Assembly: GCF_002278925.1 (NCBI RefSeq)
Contig: NZ_NCJH01000004.1
Span: forward strand, 1 to 64,000
Reading direction: 5' to 3'
Origin: Polaromonas sp. 39-63-25
GTDB lineage: Bacteria; Pseudomonadota; Gammaproteobacteria; Burkholderiales; Burkholderiaceae_C
DNA: 64,000 nucleotides
Shown here: positions 55,944 through 64,000 of the stretch, one piece after another
Numbering within the stretch: the stretch's first letter is position 1
Layout: every line of letters begins with the position of its first letter
The notes under the pieces: model-generated
The model's input: the letters and a program-made list of their open reading frames with translations, nothing else
Told to the model about the DNA's origin: nothing
Databases searched by the model: none
Translations under genes and position numbers: made by a program

Positions 55944-56266
55944 ACAAACAACCCGCCGGCCATTACCAGGTCAAGCTCGTCGAGTGCCCCAGCCTCAGCC
56001 CCGACGAACGCGCTGCGGCGGAGCTGCGTTTTCGCATGTCGCTTGAATTTTCCCTGGGCGGCCCCGACCAGGTACTCCCTTCCCTGCAAGCCTACCTGCT
56101 GGTGCAATCGCTCAACGAGGACTTGCCGCTGGGCGGGGATGCGTCGGAAGCGGAGGAACAGGTCATCGCGCTGTGGGAGAACGCCGAAGAAGACGCGATC
56201 CTCGCGGCATTTCGCCCCTTGAACCGGGACATGGGTGATGCCCGCTTCGAAATCGTTCCGCTATAG
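55940..56266 (+). CDS. Hypothetical protein coupled to nuclease-like gene
   Basis: A 108-residue acidic protein (SLSPDERAAAELRFRMSLEFSLGG, EEQVIALWENAEEDAILAAF) with no recognised domain and probably all helical. The start overlaps the previous stop, so both are made from one message. A regulatory or immunity-like partner role for the nuclease-like protein is a guess from context only. Confidence 0.7.
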   Translation: MNKQPAGHYQVKLVECPSLSPDERAAAELRFRMSLEFSLGGPDQVLPSLQAYLLVQSLNEDLPLGGDASEAEEQVIALWENAEEDAILAAFRPLNRDMGDARFEIVPL

Positions 56267-56276
56267 TCCACCGCCT

Positions 56277-56678
56277 TCAGCGCGCAAGCAGCAGGACCAG
56301 GCTGGCCAGCGCCGCCATGCCGACGAGCACCAGCGCGCCCGCCAGCCATTGCATGCGGCGACGCTGCGTCTCGATGCGCAGAATCAGCTGCGTGTTCTGC
56401 TCGGCCAGCGCCTTGATCAGCTCCGAGGAAGCGAGCATCTGTTCCTGCAGTTCTTTCGTCGCCGTTTCCAGTTCACTGACATGCGCGGTCAGGGTGGCGA
56501 TGGCCCGGGCCTCGGGCGACAGCGCCGCCTGGCTGGCATCGTCCACCTGCGCGCCGGCGGAAGGCTTCCTGCCCACCGCGTTCCACAATTTTTTCGCGCC
56601 AGCCGCGACCTTGGGTGCGTTGCTCACCACCTCGGCCCACGGGACACTTTGCAACACAGTCAACCAGCCTATCGCCAT
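56277..56678 (-). CDS. Hypothetical protein with coiled coil and C-terminal membrane anchor
   Basis: A 133-residue protein. A central coiled coil (IATLTAHVSELETATKELQEQMLASSELIKALAEQN in consecutive heptads) is followed by a basic stretch RRRMQW and one hydrophobic helix (LAGALVLVGMAALASLVLLL) at the extreme C-terminus, the layout of a tail-anchored cytoplasmic protein. No family is recognised. It is convergent with the preceding gene, ten bases apart. Confidence 0.72.
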   Translation of the reverse strand: MAIGWLTVLQSVPWAEVVSNAPKVAAGAKKLWNAVGRKPSAGAQVDDASQAALSPEARAIATLTAHVSELETATKELQEQMLASSELIKALAEQNTQLILRIETQRRRMQWLAGALVLVGMAALASLVLLLAR

Positions 56679-56920
56679 AAAGCCACCTTTCGGGAATTCT
56701 CCACACAGACCGCCTGCACCAGGCAGCGTGCGAACATCAGGTGTTCACCCTAACATGGCGGGAAAAGCCACCGGGGATCCATGGCAATAATGCCCATCGA
56801 AGACTTCCTGAGGCCTGCCCGACGGGGACAAAACCTGACAAGCCCCTACACTGAGGCATCACCGTTTATGCAAGGTCTGTTCTCGCCAAAGCCGCAAGGC
56901 CGCCGCCCAGGAAAGGAGCC

Positions 56921-57301
56921 ATGATCAATTTCACGCCGCAACAATGGCAAATGCTGGTCGAGGCCGGTGCCCGGGATCCCCAGCCATTGCACCTTGCCGA
57001 CCTGAGCCAGCCTTTTGTGTACGACAGGATGATTGGCGTGATTCACTGCGCGGCCGGTCGCCATCGCCTTGCCATGTCACTGCTGCTGGCCTTCAGGCAC
57101 GGCTGCGACAGCGGCATTGAGGTCGGCGACAAGCTTGGACTGGAATTTCCGGACGACACGGCCGACCGGTGGCTGGAAGAAACGCCGGGAGTGGCTTTTC
57201 GCAGTTCCGTGGGTCGCAAGGTTCAGGCCGGCAAGCGGGCCAGCCTGACCATCATCGAAAAACGCTGGCTGGGCGAGGTGGAGTACCTGTTCGAAGACTA
57301 G
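56921..57301 (+). CDS. Hypothetical protein
   Basis: A 126-residue protein with GAAAGGAG before ATG 56921. Mixed alpha/beta, no hydrophobic segments or recognised motif (MINFTPQQWQMLVEAGARDPQPLHL; GEVEYLFED at the end). It is convergent with the histidine kinase gene, three bases apart. The 242 bases before it hold no visible gene. Confidence 0.68.
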   Translation: MINFTPQQWQMLVEAGARDPQPLHLADLSQPFVYDRMIGVIHCAAGRHRLAMSLLLAFRHGCDSGIEVGDKLGLEFPDDTADRWLEETPGVAFRSSVGRKVQAGKRASLTIIEKRWLGEVEYLFED

Positions 57302-57304
57302 GGT

Positions 57305-59257
57305 TCACCCTCGCACAGGCGCCGGCTCCAGCGTAAAGCGGAAAACCACACCTTGTCCGGGCACCGGCTCCGCCCACACCGTGCCGCCGTGGCGGCCAAT
57401 GATCCTGCGCACACTGGCCAGGACAACACCAGCACGTGGGGATTCCGTCGGGCTCCGCGGAGTCCCGGACTCGTCCGCCGCCGTCTCGACAGCGCCGGAC
57501 GTCATGCCGGAGCCGTTGTCCCTGACGAAGTAAACCACCCGTCCTTGCGCCGATGGCTCCACGCCAACGACGATTTCGGCCTCCGGATTGCGTGCGGTGT
57601 GTTTCCAGGCGTTGCCAATCAGGTTTCCCATGACGGTGGCGATCAGGCGCGCATCGCCCTGGCCGAGCAGCGAGTTTTCGACCACGGCCTTGACCTGTCG
57701 CTGCGGGTCGCGCTGCCGGCAGGCTGACAACGCCTTGTCGGCAATCGCGGACAGGTCCAGGGTCTGGGTATTCAGGGGCGCCCGGGACACGTCGGCGAGT
57801 TCGAGAAGGGCATCGATCATCTCAGCCATGCGGGCCACGCCGGCCTGGATGCGGTCCAGGTAGTGCTTCTGCTTGTCGTCCATCGACTCGCCGCAGCCGC
57901 GTCTGAGCAGGCCGGCAAAGCCCTCGATCGCCACCAGCGGAGAACGCAGGTCATGCGCCATCACATGCGAGAAACGCTCGAGATCCTCGTTGGCCGTCTG
58001 CAGTTCTGCCGTGCGATCACGCACACGGTGCTCCAGCGTCGCATTGAGCCTGAGGACTTCTTCTTCCGCTTGCCTTTTCGCTGTGATGTCGCGAATAAAG
58101 GTACTGCTCATCTGCCGGCCCCGGCTGTCCGTGTAAGACGATGAAGAAAGCTCGGCCAGGAAAGTGGTCCCGTCACCGCGCCGCAGGACCAACTCCCCGC
58201 GGGCAAAACCGGTCCTGCTGCGCTCCTCCAGGAAGCCTGCCAGCCGGGGGTCGCTGGTTACATCGTTGCGCCCAATCCGCCACAGGTCCTGGCGCGTGAT
58301 GCCGAACATGGCGGAAGCTGCCGGGTTGGCCGTGTGAAAGGAGCCGTCTGCATTGGCCATCAGGTAGGCATCCGGACTGTTCTCAAACAGCAGCCTGTAC
58401 TTTTCCTCGCTTTCCACCAGATCAGCACGTGCACTTTCCAGCTGCCGGTAAGGCCCCTCGAGGAACTCGATGAAGATGGCCCGAAAAACGAAGAGGTAGG
58501 CCTCCACCTTGATGACATGGCCCACCATCGAGTACTGGTCGTGGAACGTTGCATACAGGGTGAAACACAGTTCCGACAGGGCCATCAGGCAGGCGGCGGC
58601 AAAAAGCGGAATCAGCGGATAGGGCTGCGGCTTGCGCATGCGCAGGTAAAAACCCGCGGCCGCCGCGAGGTTGAGAACAATGACAAAGTATTCCACCGTA
58701 ATCTTGGTGGTCGTCAGCCCGGAACCGGGTACAAAAAACCAGGTTTTGATGGCCGGCTCGACCAGCCCGTACACCGAGACCCCCAGCGCAAAAACCAGGC
58801 TCAGGCCCAGCAGCCAGTGGCGTTCGGTGTTTCCAATACGGCGGTTCCAGGGCTGGAACGCAATCGCCAGCAAGGCGCCCGCCACCAGCAGGCGTGCTGC
58901 CAGGAAAAACGAGATTGACTTGCCGTCTTTGGCCGGGATGAAGAACGCCGGCATGCCCTCGTAGGACAGCAGGTGGACAAAATCAAGAATGGCCACGCCG
59001 AAGAAGATGGTGCAAAGCAGCGCTACATTGCTGCGGCCCTCCCGCGAGAAAGTGAACCAGCCGGCGGAAAAAACCAGCATCGACACAATGATGGACACCG
59101 TCTCGAACAGGGTGTGCAAATTCGTGTGAACCGCGGCAGGCAGCTCAAAATGCAGCGAGGGGACCAGCACAAACGCGAGAAGCAGGGCAGCGTTGACCAG
59201 CCAGACGCCGGAAACCAGCATCAGTGGTCGCCGGTATAAAGCGTGGGGAATCATCAA
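57305..59257 (-). CDS. MASE3-PAS sensor histidine kinase
   Basis: A 650-residue kinase. Residues 1-270 form a MASE3-like membrane sensor of about eight helices. A PAS domain follows (YRLLFENSPDAYLMANADG, near 290-400), then a HisKA domain with FSHVMAHDLRSPLVAIEGFAGLL, phospho-acceptor His near 434. The ATPase keeps the N-box (NLIGNAWKHT) and G1 (DNGSGM), but the F-box is replaced by a Ser/Thr/Glu-rich stretch and the G2 box reads RAGVVLA instead of GTGIGLA, near residue 609. ATP handling may be altered. No response regulator adjoins it. Confidence 0.9.
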   Translation of the reverse strand: MMIPHALYRRPLMLVSGVWLVNAALLLAFVLVPSLHFELPAAVHTNLHTLFETVSIIVSMLVFSAGWFTFSREGRSNVALLCTIFFGVAILDFVHLLSYEGMPAFFIPAKDGKSISFFLAARLLVAGALLAIAFQPWNRRIGNTERHWLLGLSLVFALGVSVYGLVEPAIKTWFFVPGSGLTTTKITVEYFVIVLNLAAAAGFYLRMRKPQPYPLIPLFAAACLMALSELCFTLYATFHDQYSMVGHVIKVEAYLFVFRAIFIEFLEGPYRQLESARADLVESEEKYRLLFENSPDAYLMANADGSFHTANPAASAMFGITRQDLWRIGRNDVTSDPRLAGFLEERSRTGFARGELVLRRGDGTTFLAELSSSSYTDSRGRQMSSTFIRDITAKRQAEEEVLRLNATLEHRVRDRTAELQTANEDLERFSHVMAHDLRSPLVAIEGFAGLLRRGCGESMDDKQKHYLDRIQAGVARMAEMIDALLELADVSRAPLNTQTLDLSAIADKALSACRQRDPQRQVKAVVENSLLGQGDARLIATVMGNLIGNAWKHTARNPEAEIVVGVEPSAQGRVVYFVRDNGSGMTSGAVETAADESGTPRSPTESPRAGVVLASVRRIIGRHGGTVWAEPVPGQGVVFRFTLEPAPVRG

Positions 59258-59383
59258 GAACCAGCCTCCATGCGCCTGCGCCTTTTTACAATTTGTAGCT
59301 TCAGTTTAAGGCACAGTCAACCCTCGTCTGTCCGCAGAAACGAGGAAACACTCGGTCTGCCTGGGGGGACGCCATCCCACCCG

Positions 59384-60067
59384 TCAAAGCTGGCTGTCCT
59401 GGTTGGGCGAACTGGCCGGCGGCCGTGCTCGCAAGACCTCCCCGGGGAACAGCACTTCCACGGTGTACCCCGGCTCGCGTGACCACTTCTGTTCCTTGAT
59501 CAGCCACTGCATGACGAACTCCCGCACCGTCTGGCGCGCCGGCTCGATCACCAGTTGCTGGTAGCCGGCTGATAACGCGCGTTTTTCCAGCTCGGGCGTG
59601 ATCGACTGCGCCAGCGCCGCCAGATTGTCCTGCTTGTTCAGGCGCGCCCAGCCGTTGTGGGTGTACATCTGCATGGCCGAGGTGTCGAAGGCCACGGGCA
59701 GGCTGGGCTTGATGGCGGGCGCCTGGACAATACAGGTCTTGCCGCGGATCACCACATGCCACTCCCGGGCCAGCGCGATGTGATAACGGTAATGCACGGG
59801 TGCCTGGATGTGCGACACCGTCGTGCCAAGGTGGATGCCCCAGAACTCCCGAGTGTCCGAGCGTGTGAAACGCTCCTGGGCAATCACCGTGGCCACTTCC
59901 AGCAAACCACCCTCGGTACGGATGACGACCGGAACCTCGGGCGCGATCACCGTGGTCTCGATGCGGGTCGTTGTTGCAGGATAGAAGTGCCAGCCGGCCC
60001 AAGCCATCAGCGCTGCCACCACCACGATGAGCAAGGCGGCGCCGGGAAGGCGGATATGGGTTGGCAT
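59384..60067 (-). CDS. DUF4230-like membrane-anchored protein
   Basis: A 227-residue protein with one N-terminal hydrophobic helix (AALLIVVVAALMAWAGWHFY) and a large exported or cytoplasmic domain (GGLLEVATVIAQERFTRSD, YRYHIALAREWHVVIRGKTCIVQAP, ALSAGYQQLVIEPARQTVREFV). The strand order recalls DUF4230 proteins, whose function is unknown. ATG 60067 was chosen because the 13 residues encoded upstream are poorly conserved in type. It is transcribed toward the kinase gene. Confidence 0.68.
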   Translation of the reverse strand: MPTHIRLPGAALLIVVVAALMAWAGWHFYPATTTRIETTVIAPEVPVVIRTEGGLLEVATVIAQERFTRSDTREFWGIHLGTTVSHIQAPVHYRYHIALAREWHVVIRGKTCIVQAPAIKPSLPVAFDTSAMQMYTHNGWARLNKQDNLAALAQSITPELEKRALSAGYQQLVIEPARQTVREFVMQWLIKEQKWSREPGYTVEVLFPGEVLRARPPASSPNQDSQL

Positions 60068-60345
60068 GGTTTCTGGCTTTCTTGCGGACGCTGCGAATGA
60101 ATTCAATTATGGGCCGCATCCGGCGGGCCAGACAGCCCGGGCCCCGGACGCCGACAACAACAGGGGGCAAGCTCAAGCAAGCACCAAGGCTGCTGCGCCG
60201 GTGAAAATCCGCCAAACCCCGTCTCTATTTATCCTCCTTTGTCACGCAGGAGACGACTTTAGGGAAGTCTCCCTTTGTGAAGCCGATCTGCCGCCCCAAT
60301 ACTGGAACAATCCGGAACAACAACGCCAATATCAATACTCACCCC

Positions 60346-61182
60346 ATGGCAGTACCCTCACCCCGGTCTCCAGCACAGAAAAAGTCGCCCGAAAAAGCAC
60401 GACAAAGCCCGCACGAAGGCCCAGCGCCTAGCGCCTGGCTGCTGGCGCTGGAATTTCGCGCTTTCTGGGAATTCGGCGCGTTGCTGCCCGCGTGGCCCGT
60501 GCTGGCCCGGGCGCCCCGCGGAGACGGCCACAGCGTGGTGGTGTTCCCCGGCCTGTCGGCCAGCGACGGCTCGACCATGCCGCTGCGCCGCTACCTCGAT
60601 TCGCTGGGCTACCAGACCAGCGGCTGGGAACAAGGCTTCAACTTCGGCCCGCGCGCGGGCGTGCTGGAGGCGGCACGCGCCCAGGTGCGGCGCGCGTTCG
60701 AGGACAGCGGCCGCAAGGTCAGCCTGATCGGCTGGAGCCTGGGCGGCGTGTATGCGCGCGAACTGGCCAAGGAGCTGCAGCATATGGTGCGTGGCGTGAT
60801 CACCCTGGGCACGCCGTTTGCCGGCTCGCACCGCTCTACCAACGCCTGGCGTATCTACGAGCTGGCCAGCGGGCGCAAGGTGGCGCGGGAAAGCGAGAAC
60901 TACGACCTGCCCGCCGCACCACCGGTGCCCACCACCAGCATTTATTCACGCAGCGACGGCATCGTGGCCTGGCAAGGCAGTATTCAGCAATCCTCGCCGG
61001 ACAACCAGCAGACAGAAAACGTCGAAGTGGTGGCCAGCCACGTCGGCCTGGGCCTGAACCCCAGCGCCTGGTGGGCCGTGGCCGACCGGCTGGCACAACC
61101 CGAAGGCCGCTGGCAAGCCTTTGAGCGCAAGGGCACGTTCTGGCACGGGCTGATTTACCCGGACCCGGCCCGCGCCGCCTGA
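60346..61182 (+). CDS. Alpha/beta hydrolase (lipase/esterase-like)
   Basis: A 278-residue alpha/beta hydrolase. The oxyanion region VVVFPGLSASDGSTMPLRRYL, nucleophile GWSLGG, GTPFAGS and the acidic SRSDGIVAWQG plus late His (VASHVGLGLNP) form the catalytic set. The LGTPFAGSHRS block resembles polyester- or lipid-active esterases. ATG 60346 was chosen over an upstream in-frame ATG that adds 23 Asn-rich residues. A terminator and a family A repeat follow. Confidence 0.83.
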   Translation: MAVPSPRSPAQKKSPEKARQSPHEGPAPSAWLLALEFRAFWEFGALLPAWPVLARAPRGDGHSVVVFPGLSASDGSTMPLRRYLDSLGYQTSGWEQGFNFGPRAGVLEAARAQVRRAFEDSGRKVSLIGWSLGGVYARELAKELQHMVRGVITLGTPFAGSHRSTNAWRIYELASGRKVARESENYDLPAAPPVPTTSIYSRSDGIVAWQGSIQQSSPDNQQTENVEVVASHVGLGLNPSAWWAVADRLAQPEGRWQAFERKGTFWHGLIYPDPARAA

Positions 61183-61200
61183 GCGTCGCCCATCAAAAAG

Positions 61201-61240
61201 AAAAAGAGCGCCTGCAGCATGAACTGCAGGCGCTCTTTTT
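61201..61240. terminator. Bidirectional terminator
   Basis: The arms AAAAAGAGCGCCTGCAG and CTGCAGGCGCTCTTTTT form a 17-base stem with a six-base loop. It serves the hydrolase gene and, in reverse, ppa. A family A repeat begins at its 3' edge. Confidence 0.92.
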
Positions 61241-61290
61241 TTGATAGCTACCTGCGCTTGACTGGCAAGGGCTGGAGGCAAAAAACGCTT
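61239..61290 (+). repeat. Family A repeat beside terminator
   Basis: Reads TTTTGATAGCTACCTGCGCT, then TGACTGGCAAGGGCTGGAGG. It shares its thymine run with the terminator and ends five bases before the ppa stop. Confidence 0.88.
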
Positions 61291-61294
61291 TAAA

Positions 61295-61840
61295 TCAGGT
61301 GGCTTCGGGATGCTCTTTCTGGTAGTTGGCAATACCGTCCATGATTTCCTTGCGCGCCGCGTCCGGACCTTCCCAGCCCTGGATCTTGACCCACTTGCCG
61401 TCTTCGAGGTCCTTGTAGTGCTCAAAGAAATGGGCAATGGTTTTCAGGCGCAGCGGGTTCATGTCCTCGGGCTTTTGCCACTGGGTGTACAGCGAGCATT
61501 TCTTGTCCACCGGCACGGCCAACACCTTGCCGTCTTCGCCGGCTTCGTCGGTCATCTTCAGGATGCCGATGGCGCGGCAGGTTACCACCACACCAGGGAT
61601 CAGCGGCACCGGCGTGATCACCAGCACATCGACCGGATCGCCGTCACCGCTGAGCGTCTTGGGCACATAACCGTAGTTGGTCGGGTAATGCATGGACGTG
61701 CTCATGAAGCGGTCCACAAAAATGGCGCCGGACTCCTTGTCCACCTCGTACTTGACCGGGTCGGCATTCATCGGGATTTCGATGATCACGTTGAAAGCGT
61801 CGGGGGCGTTTTTACCGGGGGTAACTTTATCGAGGGACAT
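61295..61840 (-). CDS. ppa: Inorganic pyrophosphatase (soluble, family I)
   Basis: A 181-residue family I pyrophosphatase. The signature [10 protein letters not shown] carries the metal-binding aspartates, flanked by [14 protein letters not shown] and the later [10 protein letters not shown] region. It hydrolyses pyrophosphate in the cytoplasm. It is divergent from hppA, a membrane pyrophosphatase acting on the same substrate, with 232 bases between starts. Confidence 0.96.
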   Translation of the reverse strand: MSLDKVTPGKNAPDAFNVIIEIPMNADPVKYEVDKESGAIFVDRFMSTSMHYPTNYGYVPKTLSGDGDPVDVLVITPVPLIPGVVVTCRAIGILKMTDEAGEDGKVLAVPVDKKCSLYTQWQKPEDMNPLRLKTIAHFFEHYKDLEDGKWVKIQGWEGPDAARKEIMDGIANYQKEHPEAT

Positions 61841-62072
61841 GGTCTCTTTGTGTTGAAGTAATGAAAAGGTGGATGGCTCAGTCAGTATTTACCCTCATTT
61901 TACTGATTCGGACCTGACGCTTCGCGAACTTGTCACGATTTGGCGTTAAATTTCAAAGGTTGGCCAATCGTCTTGTCTCTACGTAGGACACGAGCAACGA
62001 GGAAGCAACGCAGCGGGGGCACCGCTAGCGTGGCGCCTCCTCCAAGCGAAAAACAACGTAGGAGATCTCTCT

Positions 62073-64000
62073 ATGACAGGCAACCCAGCGCTTATTCTTG
62101 CGCTCGTCTGCGGACTGGCCGCCGTGGCTTACGGCTTCTGGGCCCGCAGCTGGATTCTTTCCCAGGACGCAGGCAACGCGCGCATGCAGGAAATTGCAGC
62201 CGCGATTCAAACCGGCGCCGCCGCCTACCTGGCGCGTCAATACAAAACCATTGCCATCGTCGGCGTCGTGCTGGCGATTTTGATCGGCATCTTCCTCGAT
62301 GTGCCGAGTGCCATCGGTTTTGTCGTCGGCGCCGTGCTTTCGGGCGCTTGCGGCTTCATCGGCATGAACGTCTCGGTGCGTGCCAACGTGCGCACCGCAC
62401 AGGCGGCCACCCGCGGCATTGGCCCCGCCCTCGATGTCGCCTTCCGTGGCGGCGCGATCACCGGCATGCTGGTGGTCGGCCTGGGCCTGCTGGGCGTGAC
62501 GGCCTTTTACTGGTTCCTGGTGGGCAACGGCAACTACACGCCCAATGCCAACCTGGCCAACCTGCTCAATCCGCTGATCGGTTTTGCCTTCGGCTCCTCG
62601 CTGATCTCGATTTTTGCGCGCCTGGGCGGCGGCATTTTCACCAAGGGCGCTGACGTCGGCGCCGACCTGGTGGGCAAGGTCGAAGCCGGCATTCCGGAAG
62701 ACGACCCGCGCAACCCGGCGGTGATCGCCGACAACGTGGGCGACAACGTGGGCGACTGCGCCGGCATGGCTGCCGACCTGTTTGAAACCTACGCGGTGAC
62801 GCTGATCGCCACCATGGTGCTGGGCGCCCTGCTCGTCACCAACGCCGGCACCAGCGCGGTGGTCTATCCGCTGGCGCTCGGCGCGGTCTCCATCATCGCG
62901 TCCATCATCGGCTGCTTCTTCGTCAAAGCCTCGCCCGGCATGACCAACGTGATGCCGGCGCTGTACAAGGGCCTGGCGGTGGCCGGCGGCCTGTCGCTGA
63001 TTGCCTTCTACTTCGTGACCACCTGGCTGATGCCCGACAACGCCATCAAGGCGGCGGGCACGCAGATGGCCCTGTTCGGCGCCTGCGCCGTGGGCCTGGT
63101 GCTGACCGGCGCGCTGGTCTGGATCACCGAGTACTACACCGGCACGCAGTACGCCCCGGTGCGCCATATTGCGCAAGCCTCCACCACCGGCCACGGCACC
63201 AACATCATTGCCGGCCTCGGCGTGTCCATGCGTTCGACCGCCTGGCCTGTGATTTTTGTCTGCATCGCGATCTGGGTCTCGTTCCAGCTGGCCGGCCTGT
63301 ACGGCATTGCGATTGCTGCAACCTCCATGCTGAGCATGGCCGGCATCGTGGTGGCGCTCGACGCCTACGGCCCGATCACCGACAACGCCGGCGGCATCGC
63401 CGAGATGGCGGACATGCCCAGCAGCGTGCGCGACATCACCGACCCGCTGGACGCGGTGGGCAACACCACCAAGGCCGTGACCAAGGGTTACGCCATCGGC
63501 TCCGCCGGCCTGGCCGCACTGGTGCTGTTTGCCGACTACACGCACAAACTCGAAGCCTACGGCAAGGCCATCAGCTTTGATCTGAGCGACCCGATGGTGA
63601 TCATCGGCCTGTTCATCGGCGGGCTGATCCCCTACCTGTTCGGTGCGATGGCCATGGAAGCCGTGGGCCGCGCCGCCGGTGCGGTGGTGGTCGAGGTACG
63701 CCGCCAGTTCCGCGAGATCAAGGGCATCATGGAAGGCACGGCCAAGCCTGAATACGGCAAGGCAGTGGACATGCTGACAACGGCCGCCATCAAGGAAATG
63801 ATGATCCCCTCGCTGCTGCCGGTGGTGGTGCCGATCCTGGTCGGCCTGCTGCTGGGCCCCGCTGCGCTGGGCGGCCTGCTGATGGGCACCATCGTGACCG
63901 GCCTGTTCGTGGCGATCTCCATGTGTACCGGCGGCGGTGCCTGGGACAACGCCAAGAAATACATTGAAGACGGCAACCACGGCGGCAAGGGTTCCGAGAC
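62073..64000 (+). CDS. hppA: Proton-pumping membrane pyrophosphatase, K+-independent (3' end outside window)
   Basis: The frame is open from ATG 62073, with GGAG ten bases upstream, to the window end: 642 codons without a stop. It starts [22 protein letters not shown] and has many hydrophobic helices. The pyrophosphate-binding block [20 protein letters not shown] is present. The segment [12 protein letters not shown] carries Lys where K+-dependent enzymes have Ala, indicating the K+-independent class. It couples pyrophosphate hydrolysis to proton export, with ppa divergent beside it. A long open frame on the opposite strand is a composition artefact. Confidence 0.96.
   Translation, partial: MTGNPALILALVCGLAAVAYGFWARSWILSQDAGNARMQEIAAAIQTGAAAYLARQYKTIAIVGVVLAILIGIFLDVPSAIGFVVGAVLSGACGFIGMNVSVRANVRTAQAATRGIGPALDVAFRGGAITGMLVVGLGLLGVTAFYWFLVGNGNYTPNANLANLLNPLIGFAFGSSLISIFARLGGGIFTKGADVGADLVGKVEAGIPEDDPRNPAVIADNVGDNVGDCAGMAADLFETYAVTLIATMVLGALLVTNAGTSAVVYPLALGAVSIIASIIGCFFVKASPGMTNVMPALYKGLAVAGGLSLIAFYFVTTWLMPDNAIKAAGTQMALFGACAVGLVLTGALVWITEYYTGTQYAPVRHIAQASTTGHGTNIIAGLGVSMRSTAWPVIFVCIAIWVSFQLAGLYGIAIAATSMLSMAGIVVALDAYGPITDNAGGIAEMADMPSSVRDITDPLDAVGNTTKAVTKGYAIGSAGLAALVLFADYTHKLEAYGKAISFDLSDPMVIIGLFIGGLIPYLFGAMAMEAVGRAAGAVVVEVRRQFREIKGIMEGTAKPEYGKAVDMLTTAAIKEMMIPSLLPVVVPILVGLLLGPAALGGLLMGTIVTGLFVAISMCTGGGAWDNAKKYIEDGNHGGKGSE

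Noticed and set aside
62025-63980. 651-codon open frame on the minus strand
   Set aside because: It is the antisense of hppA; its translation is rich in His, Gln, Gly and Arg with no domain, as expected opposite a GC-rich gene.

Overview
The window reads as GC-rich chromosomal sequence of a betaproteobacterium, order Burkholderiales, most likely family Comamonadaceae (Polaromonas/Rhodoferax-like). This rests on gene content and order: imuA-imuB-dnaE2, the cysI-DUF934-cysH-cysD-cysN block, ilvI-ilvH-ilvC-pssA-leuA, and sigma factor-DUF3619-DUF3106-RDD. It also rests on dispersed short repeats of a kind I associate with that family. I see no phage, plasmid, insertion sequence, rRNA operon or CRISPR array. 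Both ends cut genes: a sensor kinase on the left and the proton-pumping pyrophosphatase hppA on the right.

Layout. 1-5.3 kb: kinase tail, FrnE-like DsbA protein, DUF1272, LysE exporter, then a hydrolase/phosphoribosyltransferase/erythromycin-esterase-like operon. 5.3-11 kb: SOS mutagenesis operon imuA-imuB-dnaE2 on the minus strand with a near-consensus LexA box. 11-21.3 kb: small redox, repair and hypothetical genes (dsbB, LysR/azoR, alkB plus a second 2OG oxygenase, trxC, Fe(2+)-trafficking protein). 21.4-24.2 kb: mnmC and a receiver-domain protein. 24.4-30.3 kb: assimilatory sulfate reduction. 30.4-34.6 kb: fdxA, ferredoxin-NADP reductase, then a kinase/DUF2239/MATE operon behind a promoter with two palindromic operators. 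34.7-37.0 kb: TPP riboswitch, cytX and convergent thiD. 37.2-38.9 kb: tRNA-Asn and the N-degron transferases aat-bpt. 39-47.4 kb: IclR regulator, pbpG and the branched-chain amino acid genes, with a likely leucine attenuator ahead of leuA. 47.7-51.2 kb: ECF-like sigma factor cluster, dgkA and LOG. 51.4-55 kb: glnB, nadE and an acyltransferase. 55-64 kb: hypothetical genes, a MASE3-PAS histidine kinase, a hydrolase, ppa and hppA.

The most unusual signal is three families of short dispersed repeats that have entered coding sequence without breaking the frame. Family A is about 50-65 bp, built around GATAGCTG...GCGC...GGGCTGGAGGCC. Family B is about 100 bp, built around CCCCACGCT...CCCCCCGAGGGGG...CCGCGGCCCCGGCTGG. 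Family C has paired arms of the type TTCGACAGGCTCAG...GAACGG. Inside genes they occur in imuB (A, two copies), dnaE2 (C), cysN (A, N-terminus), nadE (A) and the FemAB/GNAT-like gene (two tandem B plus one A). Other A copies sit at the extreme 3' ends of several genes. The regulatory finds are the LexA box, the twin-operator promoter at 32.0 kb, the leuA leader with rare CTA leucine codons, the TPP riboswitch, and palindromes ahead of the sulfur genes and ilvI.

All names come from reading motifs and recalling families. No database search was run.
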